From contig NZ_ASGZ01000034.1 of assembly GCF_000495475.1 (NCBI RefSeq), forward strand, positions 20,015-84,014: DNA of 64,000 bases. Reading direction: 5' to 3'. The position numbers and the translations under genes are program-made. Below, one piece after another: positions 43,764 through 51,683 of the stretch; positions within the stretch are counted from its first letter, which is position 1; each line of letters opens with the position of its first letter. This DNA is from Candidatus Halobonum tyrrellensis G22. GTDB lineage: Archaea > Halobacteriota > Halobacteria > Halobacteriales > Haloferacaceae. The notes below the pieces were generated by a model. The model saw only the letters and a program-made list of their open reading frames with translations, did not search any database and was not told where the DNA came from.

Positions 43764-43829
43764 CCCCCGCCCGGCCGTTTCGGACGAGAGTGTAGAAAGG
43801 TTAACACACTTCGGGGCCGTGAGTGGGGC

Positions 43830-44852
43830 GTGGATCCCGACGCCCTCGACGGAGTCGAACGGGCCGTACACGCCGGGACGGCCGACCCAGACCTCCTCGA
43901 CTTCACGGCGACCGTCAACCCGACCCGACCGTCGGGTGTCGCCGCGGTGTACGACTCCGCGCTCGCGGCGTCGCACCGCTACCCCGCCGACGACTACGCC
44001 GCGTTCCGCGCGGCCGCCGCCGACTACGTGGGTTGTCCGGCCGAGGGGGTAGTCCCCGCCGCGGGCGGACTCGCGGGCGTGCGCCTCGCGTTCGACGTCG
44101 CGCTCGAACCCGACGACTCCGCGCTCGTCCCGTCCCCGAGTTTCGACGAGTACGCCCGCGAGGTCCGGATGCGCGGCGCGACGCCCGAGTTCGTCCCGCA
44201 CGACGACCTGCTTGACGCGGACCCGGCGGGCCACGCGCTCGCGGTGGTCGCGACGCCGAACAACCCGACCGGCGACGCCGCCGACGCCGCCGACCTCCGG
44301 GCGTTCGCCGACCGCTGTCGGGACGCCGGCACGCTCTTCGTGGTCGACGAGACGTTCCTCGACTTCGCCGACCGCCCCTCGATGGCCGGCACCGAGGGGG
44401 TGGCGGTCGCCCGCTCGCTGGGAACGACGTTCGGTCTCCCCGGCCTGCGCGCGGGCTTCCTGGTCGCCGCGGGTCGGCTCCGCGACCGCCTCGAAACCGC
44501 CCGCCCCGCCTGGGGGCTGTCGACGCCCGCGGCGCTCGTCGGCGAGCACTGTCTGGGCGAGACGGGGTTCGTCGCCGACTCGCGCGACCGGGTCCGGAGC
44601 GAGCGCGACCGGCTCCGGGTGGCGCTCGAACCAGCCTACGGCGTCGGCCCCTCCGAGGCGCCGTTCCTCCTGCTCGACACCCGCGAGCGCGACCCCGCGG
44701 CGGTGGTCCGGCACGCCCGCGACCGCGGCGTCGTCGTCCGCGACGCCACCACGTTCCGCGGACTCGACGGGCACGTCCGCGTCGCGGTCGGGCGCCCGGA
44801 CGACAACGACCGACTCCTCCGCGCGCTCCCCGGTCTCGACCCCCGGACTTGA
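43830..44852 (+). CDS. Aminotransferase-fold protein, CobD/HisC-like, lacking the PLP lysine
   Basis: A 340-residue fold-type I protein most like L-threonine-phosphate decarboxylase (CobD) and histidinol-phosphate aminotransferase. ATPNNPTG (141-148), VVDETFLDF (171-179, ring Asp), GLPGLRAGF and the C-terminal HVRVAVGRPDDND with the substrate Arg are all kept. The segment that normally reads RSLTK has RSLGT, so Thr199 replaces the lysine that forms the Schiff base with PLP. The GNG-type phosphate loop is also altered (AAGGLAG). It is thus either catalytically changed or inactive. GTG 43830. The role is uncertain; in haloarchaea related genes serve cobamide synthesis. Confidence 0.82.
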   Translation: MDPDALDGVERAVHAGTADPDLLDFTATVNPTRPSGVAAVYDSALAASHRYPADDYAAFRAAAADYVGCPAEGVVPAAGGLAGVRLAFDVALEPDDSALVPSPSFDEYAREVRMRGATPEFVPHDDLLDADPAGHALAVVATPNNPTGDAADAADLRAFADRCRDAGTLFVVDETFLDFADRPSMAGTEGVAVARSLGTTFGLPGLRAGFLVAAGRLRDRLETARPAWGLSTPAALVGEHCLGETGFVADSRDRVRSERDRLRVALEPAYGVGPSEAPFLLLDTRERDPAAVVRHARDRGVVVRDATTFRGLDGHVRVAVGRPDDNDRLLRALPGLDPRT

Positions 44853-44876
44853 CCGGCCCGCCCCGACTGCCCGGCT

Positions 44877-46856
44877 TCAGGCGACGAAGAACAGCAGCAC
44901 TGACAGCGCGAACGACGCGAGCGTGACCGACAGCGCGAGCGCGCCGCCCATCGAGACGGCGGCGTTGGCGTGGCTCGCGAGCGTCTCGGTGCGGTCGTTG
45001 CCGAAGACGGTGACCGCGGCCCGCTCGCTCGCCATCCCCGCCTCCACCGACTCGCGGTCCGCGAGCGCGTCGGCCGTCAGGCCGGTCACGAGCGCCTCCA
45101 GTTCATCCACGTCGAGCGCCGCGCCCACCTGGTTGTCCGCCTCGACGGTGTTGACGACGTGCGTGTCGGTCGTCATCACCTCGGCCTCGTCGACCGCGTC
45201 GTCGTCGACCACCGCCTCGACGAGTTGGTCGCGCAGCCCGGGCTCCATGTTGTTCCCGTCGACGAGCACGTACGCGGTGGTCTGTTCGCCGTCCGCGCCG
45301 TCCCCGCTCCGACCGGCCGCGTCCGGCGCGTCCGGCGCGTCCGCCGTACCGGAGAGGTCGACGGACGCCACCATCACGCGCACGCCCAGCGGACCGATAC
45401 CGTCCGGGGGCGACCACTCCGTGCGGTCCCACGCGACGCCGACCGAGAGGTCCCCCCGGGGTGCGGTCGCCAGCCGCTCGCCCGCCTCGCGGGCCGCCTG
45501 CATCAGGTCGAACGAGCGGGTCGACCCCGGGGTGACGTGCCCGAGGTCCGGTCCGCTCAGCCCGTCGTTGGAGTTGTGCGCGTCGACGAACAGCACGTCG
45601 TCGAGTCCCCGGGTGCGCGCCTCCGCGGTGGCCGACAGTCCGACCGCGTACTCCACGTCGTCGGCGAACGCGGGCGCGAACGACGACACCAACAGCGCGT
45701 CGTCGTCGAACGCCTGCCCGAGCACGTTCGCCTCCCCCGAGGCGGTGTGCGTGCTCTCGGTCGCGCCCGGCGCGTACGACACCCGGTCGAACGCCCGGTC
45801 GGCGGCGTCGATGATCGTCGACACCTCCCGCTCGGTGACGAGGTTGAAGTCGTGGCCCGCGGTGGCGTGCGGCGGGAACGCCAGCCCCTCGGCGTTCTGG
45901 GCCACCCGCATCGGGAGGTTGCCGCCGCCGATCTCGCCCATCGGGCCGGGATGGATCATCGGGAGCACCCACCGCGCCTTCTCCCGGCCGCCGGGCGTTC
46001 GGAACGAACACACCGTGACCGGGACGACCGCCTCCTCGCCCAACTGCTCGAAGAAGTCCTCCAGTTCGCGCGACCCTTCGGCGATGTGGCCGATGAACCC
46101 GCCGATGAAGTCGAGCACCGACACGTCCAGCGAGTTGCGCCACGGCCGGTCGATGGTGTAGAGGAACACCCACACCGCGCCGGCGTACAGCGCGCACGTC
46201 AGCCCGAGGAGGAGGAAGTGGTCGGGGTTGATCGCCGACAGCTCCGAGGGCGCCTCCGCCGACCGTGCGAGGTACGGCGTGAGCAGCGCGCGCACCAACG
46301 GCCCGCCGAACTCGATGAACCGGAGGGTGCCGCTGTAGACGAACAACAGCAGGGCGGCCGTGGCGGTCTGGAGGCTCGCGGGCACCGCCGCGACGGCCAA
46401 AGACAACCGCGAGACGGCCATGATCACCAGCAGGCGGAGACCGAACACCGACGCGAGCGCGATGACGAGCACGTTGAACACGAACGTCTGTCCGAGCGAC
46501 GGGAAGGCGTACGCGAGCGTCGCGCCGACGGTGAGCGCGGCGACCAGGAGTAGCTCACAGACCAACGCGAGCAGCGACGACCGGTTCCGGGTGAGCTTCC
46601 CCCCGACGAACTGGTCGACCAGCACGGTGCCGAAGCTGGCGACGACGGTCGGGATGCCGATGAAGAACACGCCCTCCCACGCGTCGCGGCCGACGAACAG
46701 GAACGTCCGGTACACCTGCTCGGCCTCGCGGGTCTCGAACGCGCCGACGCCCGCGACCGCCGCGAGCAACAGCGCGAACGCGACGCTCGTGTACCACGAG
46801 GGCGCGCGGAAGATGAACCGCGACAGCCCCGCCAGGTTGCTCTGCGTCGCCGTCAT
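44877..46856 (-). CDS. DUF2070 family membrane protein
   Basis: A 659-residue protein with about seven N-terminal membrane helices (to about residue 250), a large soluble domain, and one C-terminal pair of hydrophobic segments (ALALSVTLASFALSVLLFF). The soluble part has the DUF2070 blocks VLPMIHPGPMGEIGGGNLP, HATAGHDFNLVT and LFVDAHNSNDG, whose His/Asp residues suggest metal or phosphate chemistry. The family is archaeal and uncharacterised. An Ala/Asp-rich insert (about 515-535) is species-type variation. ATG 46856. It converges on the CobD-like gene, 24 bases apart. Confidence 0.88.
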   Translation of the reverse strand: MTATQSNLAGLSRFIFRAPSWYTSVAFALLLAAVAGVGAFETREAEQVYRTFLFVGRDAWEGVFFIGIPTVVASFGTVLVDQFVGGKLTRNRSSLLALVCELLLVAALTVGATLAYAFPSLGQTFVFNVLVIALASVFGLRLLVIMAVSRLSLAVAAVPASLQTATAALLLFVYSGTLRFIEFGGPLVRALLTPYLARSAEAPSELSAINPDHFLLLGLTCALYAGAVWVFLYTIDRPWRNSLDVSVLDFIGGFIGHIAEGSRELEDFFEQLGEEAVVPVTVCSFRTPGGREKARWVLPMIHPGPMGEIGGGNLPMRVAQNAEGLAFPPHATAGHDFNLVTEREVSTIIDAADRAFDRVSYAPGATESTHTASGEANVLGQAFDDDALLVSSFAPAFADDVEYAVGLSATAEARTRGLDDVLFVDAHNSNDGLSGPDLGHVTPGSTRSFDLMQAAREAGERLATAPRGDLSVGVAWDRTEWSPPDGIGPLGVRVMVASVDLSGTADAPDAPDAAGRSGDGADGEQTTAYVLVDGNNMEPGLRDQLVEAVVDDDAVDEAEVMTTDTHVVNTVEADNQVGAALDVDELEALVTGLTADALADRESVEAGMASERAAVTVFGNDRTETLASHANAAVSMGGALALSVTLASFALSVLLFFVA

Positions 46857-46982
46857 AGCTCGTCCACTACCTGGACGTGGGGTCCGCGGCGAGTAAAACC
46901 CCTTCATCGGCGTCGGTCACGCGTCCGACGGCGGTTTCCGTGCGAGGCGGGTGAAACGAAGCTGGTCCCGGGGTCGCCCGTC

Positions 46983-48167
46983 TCAGCCCACCACGTTCGA
47001 GTCGATGTCCCGCGGGAAGAACGTGAGCCGCTCGGTGCCCGTCTCGGTGATGGCGACCGTATCGGAGTGGCGGTAGCCGTACTCGTCGGTGTAGATGCCG
47101 GGTTCGATGGTGTACACCTGCCCCGGCGCCATCGTGGCGTCGCCCTCGTCGACGTGGTCGTACTCCCCCCACCCCTCGTCGACGTACGGCGGCTCGTGCC
47201 CGCCGAGTCCGATGTTGTGCCCGACGTGGTGGCGGGCGTACTCGCGGACGCCCTGTTCGTCGAAGTAGTCGTTCACCGCCCGGTCGACGTCGGCGACGGG
47301 GACGCCCGGCCCGAGCGCGTCGATGGCGACGGTCTGTGCCTCCAGCATCAACTCGAAGTAGTGCTCCTGCTCGTCGGTGTAGTCGCCGACGAACATCGTC
47401 CGCTCCAGCTCCGAGTGGTAGCCGTCGACGTTCGCGGAGGCGCCGGTGACCAGCACGTCACCCTCCGAGAGTCGCTCATTCGGGGTGTGCCCGTGCGGCA
47501 GGGCGGTCTCGGCGCCCGAGATGTAGCCCGCGTGGACGGGGCCGCCGCCGCGCGTCCGCACGGCGTAGCGGTCGCCGAGCGTGTCGAGCATCGCCCGGGA
47601 GGCGTCCATCGACGCCCGCTGGCTCACCGTCGCGGGGTGGGCGCCGACCTCGGTGTAGTCGGCGAGGTAGCGGTGCCCGAGGTTGGCCCACTCCGCCGAC
47701 TCGCGGATCAGGTCGACCTCCGCGTCGGTCTTCTCCCAGCGCATCCGGTCGACCCACGACTGCGTCTCCACGTCGAGAAACTCCGAGAGCGACGGCCCGC
47801 GATACCCCATCACGCCCGGCGCGCCGTCGGCGTCCGCGGCCACCGACGCGACGCCCAGCCCGTCTAACATCTCTGCTGCCGTCCGCAGCGGCGCGCCGCC
47901 GGGGTAGTCGAAGTAGTGGTGGACCGCGTCGACCCGCGGGTTCGGCTCGACCCGTTCGACTTCGAGCCGCGGCACCGTTATCTCCACGCGGTCGTCGGTC
48001 ACCGCGAGCACGACCGGTCGCTCGGTCTGGATGTGGTGGAAGCCGGTGAGGTACTCGATGCTCGTCGCGCCGAAGAACGCCGCCGCGTCGGCCTCGGTGT
48101 CCGCCAGGCGGCCGCGCACCTCCGCCAGCCGCGCGTCGAACTCGAACGCGGGCAGTCTCGTCGCCAT
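46983..48167 (-). CDS. M24 family peptidase-like protein with altered metal site
   Basis: A 394-residue protein with creatinase N-terminal domain (to about 135) and a pita-bread C-terminal domain of the Xaa-Pro peptidase family. Of the five usual metal ligands, His317 (VGHNIG) and Glu355 (YTIEPGIY) are present. The first Asp is missing from VLVTGASANVDGYHSE, the second is Glu253, and the last Glu (normally ...EDT) is Ser368 in RHSDT. Creatinase itself has no metals, so this may be a non-peptidase member that hydrolyses a small amide. ATG 48167. Length normal for the family. Confidence 0.85.
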   Translation of the reverse strand: MATRLPAFEFDARLAEVRGRLADTEADAAAFFGATSIEYLTGFHHIQTERPVVLAVTDDRVEITVPRLEVERVEPNPRVDAVHHYFDYPGGAPLRTAAEMLDGLGVASVAADADGAPGVMGYRGPSLSEFLDVETQSWVDRMRWEKTDAEVDLIRESAEWANLGHRYLADYTEVGAHPATVSQRASMDASRAMLDTLGDRYAVRTRGGGPVHAGYISGAETALPHGHTPNERLSEGDVLVTGASANVDGYHSELERTMFVGDYTDEQEHYFELMLEAQTVAIDALGPGVPVADVDRAVNDYFDEQGVREYARHHVGHNIGLGGHEPPYVDEGWGEYDHVDEGDATMAPGQVYTIEPGIYTDEYGYRHSDTVAITETGTERLTFFPRDIDSNVVG

Positions 48168-48370
48168 GACTCACCGAACGCGCCCGTCCGCGCATAAGGT
48201 TCCGGGTAGCGGTCGACCGTACGCGCCGAGACGATACACTGAATGGCGCGATACGAAACCCGGCCGGCGGACTGATCGTCGCGGCTGTCGCCCGGTTCGG
48301 TGAACGTGCGACGCCCGGGGTCGAACTCGGAGGCGACCAGCCTCGAACCGGGACGGGGCGGACGACCCGG

Positions 48371-49285
48371 CTACGCCGACCCGCCGGAGTCGGACTCGAC
48401 CAGTCGGACGCTCGCCGAGTCCTCGCCGCCGGGGTAGTGGAGGTGGTAGGTCACGTCCGGGTCGCCGTCGCCGACCCGGCCGTCGTCGTCGGGCCAGCCC
48501 CACCCGACGGGGACGGGTAGCCGGACCGACTCGCCCGCCGGCACGAGTTCGGTCAGCCGTGCGACGGGCGTGTACGCCACCGTCGGGCCGACGCGGTTGA
48601 GCGCGCCCACGAACCGTCCCGGTCGCTCGCCTTCGTTCGCCGCCTCGACGGCCACGGACGGCACCCCGGTGCCCGCGTGGGTCTCGGGGGCGTCGACCGC
48701 CGCCGAGAACGCGGGGGGACCTGCGAGGCGTGCGCCCGCGGCGTCGCCGAGCGTTCGACCGCCGCCCGGCCAGGCGAGTCGGACTCGCTCGGCCGCGCCG
48801 CTCGGCGGTTCGAACAGCAACAGACCCCTCCCGCGGTTCGCGTCGTACCACCCGTCGTCGCCCCACGACGTCCGGTAGAGGCGGTCGCCCCCGCTCCGGG
48901 CGTCGGGCGTCGTCGGCGGGACGGACTCGTCGTCGACCCGGAGCGCGAACGCGTCGAGCGGGAGCGTCCCGTCGACGCGGACCGACGCCACGACGTACGG
49001 CGTCTCGGGGTCGCGTATTCCGATGGAGTCGGGCGAGGCGGGCGCGACCAGGCCGTACTGGAGGCCGAGTTCGTCGACGGTCACCTCGGCCGCCGCCGAC
49101 CGGGTGGCCGTCCCGGACGGCGGCGGCGACGCCGTGGGGTCCGGGTCGGCCGTCGGACGCCGCGTCGGCGTGGCCGTCGGCGACGCGGTACCGGACCTGG
49201 GGGTCGTCGTGTCGGTACACCCGGTCAGAGCGGCCAGTCCGCCGGCGATACCAGCGAGGAGGGAGCGGCGGCGCACGCCGGTCAT
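48371..49285 (-). CDS. Tat-exported lipoprotein, function unknown
   Basis: A 304-residue protein. The N-terminus RRRSLLAGIAGGLAALTGC is a Tat signal with a lipobox, so the mature chain is lipid-anchored at its first Cys on the outer face. A Thr/Pro-rich linker (about 26-65) follows, then an all-beta domain (VTVDELGLQYGLVAP, PYVVASVRVDGTLPL, VRLAWPGGG). No enzyme motif is visible. ATG 49285 is set by the signal; the open frame beyond is Arg-rich and non-coding. Such lipoproteins are common in haloarchaea. Confidence 0.85.
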   Translation of the reverse strand: MTGVRRRSLLAGIAGGLAALTGCTDTTTPRSGTASPTATPTRRPTADPDPTASPPPSGTATRSAAAEVTVDELGLQYGLVAPASPDSIGIRDPETPYVVASVRVDGTLPLDAFALRVDDESVPPTTPDARSGGDRLYRTSWGDDGWYDANRGRGLLLFEPPSGAAERVRLAWPGGGRTLGDAAGARLAGPPAFSAAVDAPETHAGTGVPSVAVEAANEGERPGRFVGALNRVGPTVAYTPVARLTELVPAGESVRLPVPVGWGWPDDDGRVGDGDPDVTYHLHYPGGEDSASVRLVESDSGGSA

Positions 49286-49326
49286 CTCGCGAGCGCCGAT
49301 AAGTGTCTTCAGGTGGTCGAACGTCG

Positions 49327-50313
49327 CTACCAGCGGTGGTGGACGTGTTCGGCGACGTACTCGTCGTACACGTCGCGGGTCGCGCCGTGCGCCTGGTGCG
49401 ACAGCGGGTCGAGGTCGGACGCGGCGGCGTTCGACTCGACGTGCTCGGGCGACGTCGACCCGGGGATCACCGTCGAGACGGCGTCGTGGTCGAGGATCCA
49501 CCGGAGCGTGAACTGCGCGAGGCTCATCCCCTCGGGGACGTGTGGTTCGAGCGCCTCGACGGCGTCGACCCCCGCGTCGAGGGGGACGCCCGCGAACGTC
49601 TCGCCCACGTCGAACGCCTCGCCCTCGCGGTTGAAGTTGCGGTGGTCGTCCTCGGGGAACTCCGTATCGCGGTCGATGCTCCCCGTCAACAGTCCCGACG
49701 CGAGCGGGACGCGGACGATGACGCCCACGTCGCGCCGTTCGGCCACGTCGAAAAAGGAGGTGGCGGGTCGCTGGCGGAACGGGTTGAAGATGATCTGCAC
49801 CGTCTCGACCCCGGGGTACTCCGTCGCCTTGAGCGCCTCCTCGACCCGCTCGACGCTCACGCCGTACTGGTCGATCTTCCCGCGCTCCTTCAGGTCGGCG
49901 AGCGCCTCGAACGTCTCGGGGCGGTAGTAGACGTCCGTCGGCGGGCAGTGGAGTTGGAGCAGGTCGAGCGTGTCCTCGCCGAGGTTCTCCCGCGAGCGGT
50001 CGACGAACCGTTCGAGGTTGTCGGCGTCGTACCCCTCCGGCTCGTGGGGGTCGAGCCGTCGGCCGGCCTTGGTGGCGACGGTCACCTCGTCGTGGGCGTC
50101 GCGCTCGTCGAGCACCGCCGCGATGTGTTTCTCGCTCCGGCCGTCGCCGTACACGTCGGCGGTGTCGAGGAAGTCGACCCCCGCGTCGAGCGCCGCCCGG
50201 ACCGCCTCGCGGCCCTCCTCGTCGGAGACGTCACCCCACGAGCCGCCGATGTTCCACGTTCCCAGTCCGACTTCGGTGACGGGTCCGACCCCGCCGAGTT
50301 CGCGGTGGTCCAT
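49327..50313 (-). CDS. Aldo/keto reductase
   Basis: A 328-residue TIM-barrel oxidoreductase using NADPH on carbonyl compounds. The tetrad is visible: Asp and Tyr in DTADVYGDGRSE, Lys in VATKAGR, His in LLQLHCPP. The cofactor-binding end is VIPGSTSPEHVE. ATG 50313 begins with the family's RELGG-type turn (MDHRELGGVGPVTEVGLGTW). A GTCTTACC motif (minus strand) is centred 26 bases upstream, in the position of a TATA box; the same motif recurs around the cell-division genes that follow divergently. The physiological substrate is unknown. Confidence 0.93.
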   Translation of the reverse strand: MDHRELGGVGPVTEVGLGTWNIGGSWGDVSDEEGREAVRAALDAGVDFLDTADVYGDGRSEKHIAAVLDERDAHDEVTVATKAGRRLDPHEPEGYDADNLERFVDRSRENLGEDTLDLLQLHCPPTDVYYRPETFEALADLKERGKIDQYGVSVERVEEALKATEYPGVETVQIIFNPFRQRPATSFFDVAERRDVGVIVRVPLASGLLTGSIDRDTEFPEDDHRNFNREGEAFDVGETFAGVPLDAGVDAVEALEPHVPEGMSLAQFTLRWILDHDAVSTVIPGSTSPEHVESNAAASDLDPLSHQAHGATRDVYDEYVAEHVHHRW

Positions 50314-50335
50314 ACCCGCCGTACGTCCGCCGGTG

Positions 50336-50342
50336 GTAAGAC
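50336..50342. promoter_or_regulatory. GTAAGAC site upstream of the aldo/keto reductase gene
   Basis: One of seven copies of GTAAGAC/GTCTTAC in 3.9 kb. Its centre is 26 bases before the reductase ATG, so it would coincide with the basal promoter. Confidence 0.5.
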
Positions 50343-50431
50343 GCCGGCGGCTCCGGCGAACGCGCGCCGCCCTCGGCCGGTGCCGTCCCGGTGCGTGCGC
50401 CGTCCGTCGGGAGTGACCGTGCGGGGACGTC

Positions 50432-50456
50432 GCACGCGTGGGATGCCCACGCGTGC
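50432..50456. other. Perfect hairpin GCACGCGTGGG-ATG-CCCACGCGTGC
   Basis: Two 11-base arms and a three-base loop in the divergent region between the reductase and cdrL. The arms are themselves rich in the self-complementary CACGCGTG. It is too far from either stop to be a terminator; a protein-binding site is more likely. Confidence 0.7.
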
Positions 50457-50539
50457 GTGAAACACGATACCGGAACGCGGCCCCGTGTCGGCCGCCCCAC
50501 ACCGCCTCCGCCGGGGATCACGACCGCCCGACGGGACGC

Positions 50540-50546
50540 GTAAGAC
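50540..50546. promoter_or_regulatory. GTAAGAC site upstream of cdrL
   Basis: About 70 bases before the cdrL start and about 40 before its TATA box. The following bases (GCCGGC) are shared with the site at 50336. Confidence 0.5.
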
Positions 50547-50583
50547 GCCGGCCGTCGGACGCGGAGCGGACGGAGGGACACAT

Positions 50584-50591
50584 TGATATGA
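50584..50591 (+). promoter_or_regulatory. TATA-like box TGATATGA of cdrL
   Basis: AT-rich element centred about 26 bases before ATG 50614, the best match to a leaderless start for cdrL. Confidence 0.65.
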
Positions 50592-50613
50592 TGTGTGACT
50601 CTATGCCGCGGTG

Positions 50614-51318
50614 ATGAGCAAGATCACGTTCCGTGCCGACGACGACCTCGTCGAGCGCCTCGACGCGTTCGAGGCCTCGAAGAGCGAGGTCATGCGAGAC
50701 GCGCTCCGCGCGTACCTCGACGGCACGGGGCGGGAAGCGGGCGGCCGAGGGGCCGACGCTCCCGCCGGCGGGGACGACCCCGGCGTGGCCGACGCCCCGG
50801 TCGACGACGCCCTCCGCCGGCGGGTCGACACGCTGGTCGCCGACCGACTCGACGCGCTCCTCGCCGACCGACTCGACGCATCCCCCGCCTGCCGACCCCC
50901 GACCGCGTCCGCGCCGGCGCCCGAGGTGAACCTCTCGGTCACCGTCGAGGGGGCGTCCGACGCCGCGAGCGTGGAGGCGGCGTCGACCGCGGACGCCGCG
51001 TCGAACGCCCGGGGGTCGGCGGCCGACGACGGACGAGCGGACCCGGACGGCGTCGACGACCCCGGCGCGTCCGACGCGCCGAGCCGGACCGACGAACACG
51101 CCGGCGGGGCGGCGACGACGGACTGCGCGCAGTGCGGCGAGTCGCTGTCCGACGACCACGTCTACTGCCCCAACTGCGGCGAGAAGGCGTCGCGGCGGCT
51201 GTTCTGCGACTGCGGCGACGAGGTGCGCTCCGACTGGGCGTTCTGTCCGGGCTGCGGTCGTCGGACGCCCGCGGCCGATGTGCTCGACGGGGGGAAACCG
51301 GGGTACGACGACGCGTAA
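50614..51318 (+). CDS. cdrL: CdrL, ribbon-helix-helix and double zinc-ribbon regulator
   Basis: A 234-residue protein. Residues 1-40 are a ribbon-helix-helix DNA-binding domain (SKITFRADDDLVERLDAFEA, then KSEVMRDALRAYL). A long Ala/Asp-rich, disordered middle leads to a C-terminal double zinc ribbon: CAQCGESL, YCPNCGEK, FCDCGDEV, FCPGCGRR. This architecture and the position before cdrS-ftsZ2 match CdrL of haloarchaea, the long partner of the cell-division regulator CdrS. It should bind DNA as a dimer and control the ftsZ2 unit and itself. ATG 50614 fits the promoter; GTG 50611 is one codon upstream. The stop codon lies within a GTAAGAC site. Confidence 0.88.
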   Translation: MSKITFRADDDLVERLDAFEASKSEVMRDALRAYLDGTGREAGGRGADAPAGGDDPGVADAPVDDALRRRVDTLVADRLDALLADRLDASPACRPPTASAPAPEVNLSVTVEGASDAASVEAASTADAASNARGSAADDGRADPDGVDDPGASDAPSRTDEHAGGAATTDCAQCGESLSDDHVYCPNCGEKASRRLFCDCGDEVRSDWAFCPGCGRRTPAADVLDGGKPGYDDA

Positions 51319-51475
51319 GACAGACCCGCGCGCTCTTGTCTTACACCTCCGGTACATTTATACAATTCGAGTCTGTGGATACGGGTGCGTAAGACGGGAT
51401 GTCTTACGGGAATCGCCGGGACGGGGAACCCGGCCGGTGCCCGTCGGACGCCACGCGAGTGGCTCGCCGTCTTAC
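51315..51475. promoter_or_regulatory. cdrS-ftsZ2 control region with five GTAAGAC/GTCTTAC sites
   Basis: Sites lie at 51315-51321 (GTAAGAC), 51338-51344 (GTCTTAC), 51389-51395 (GTAAGAC), 51401-51407 (GTCTTAC) and 51469-51475 (GTCTTAC). The first two and the next two form inverted pairs: GTAAGACA...TGTCTTAC, and CGTAAGAC-GGGAT-GTCTTACG. Between the pairs is TTTATA (51357-51362), a clear TATA box giving a leader of about 110 bases before cdrS. The last site is centred 21 bases before the cdrS ATG. The layout looks like operators flanking a promoter for a ribbon-helix-helix repressor. Confidence 0.75.
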
Positions 51476-51492
51476 CGGGGGAATGTACAAAT

Positions 51493-51681
51493 ATGGAGCG
51501 TGTGACACTACGGATTCCGAAGCAGCAGATCGAGGAGGTCGAACAGATGGTCGAGACCGGCGAGTTCCCGAATCGTAGCGAGGCGATTCGCTCGGCGGTG
51601 CGCGAAATGCTGAACGAACAAGAGACCACCGGCGAGCAGGGTCGGCGCGAGCGCAACAAGCGCTCTTGGGCGAAGGTGTAA
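51493..51681 (+). CDS. cdrS: CdrS, short ribbon-helix-helix cell-division regulator
   Basis: A 62-residue protein consisting of one ribbon-helix-helix domain: [19 protein letters not shown], then [16 protein letters not shown], and a basic tail ([12 protein letters not shown]). The sequence, size and location right before ftsZ2 match CdrS, described in Haloferax and Halobacterium as a regulator that links transcription to cell division. It is translated from its own promoter region, with several GTCTTAC motifs. ATG 51493; the ftsZ2 ATG follows its stop by two bases, so both are one unit. Confidence 0.93.
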   Translation: MERVTLRIPKQQIEEVEQMVETGEFPNRSEAIRSAVREMLNEQETTGEQGRRERNKRSWAKV

Positions 51682-51683
51682 CG

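Noticed and set aside
43830..44852. Frameshift as an explanation for the missing PLP lysine
   Set aside because: The flanking motifs before and after the site are in the same frame with normal spacing; a single substitution explains it better.
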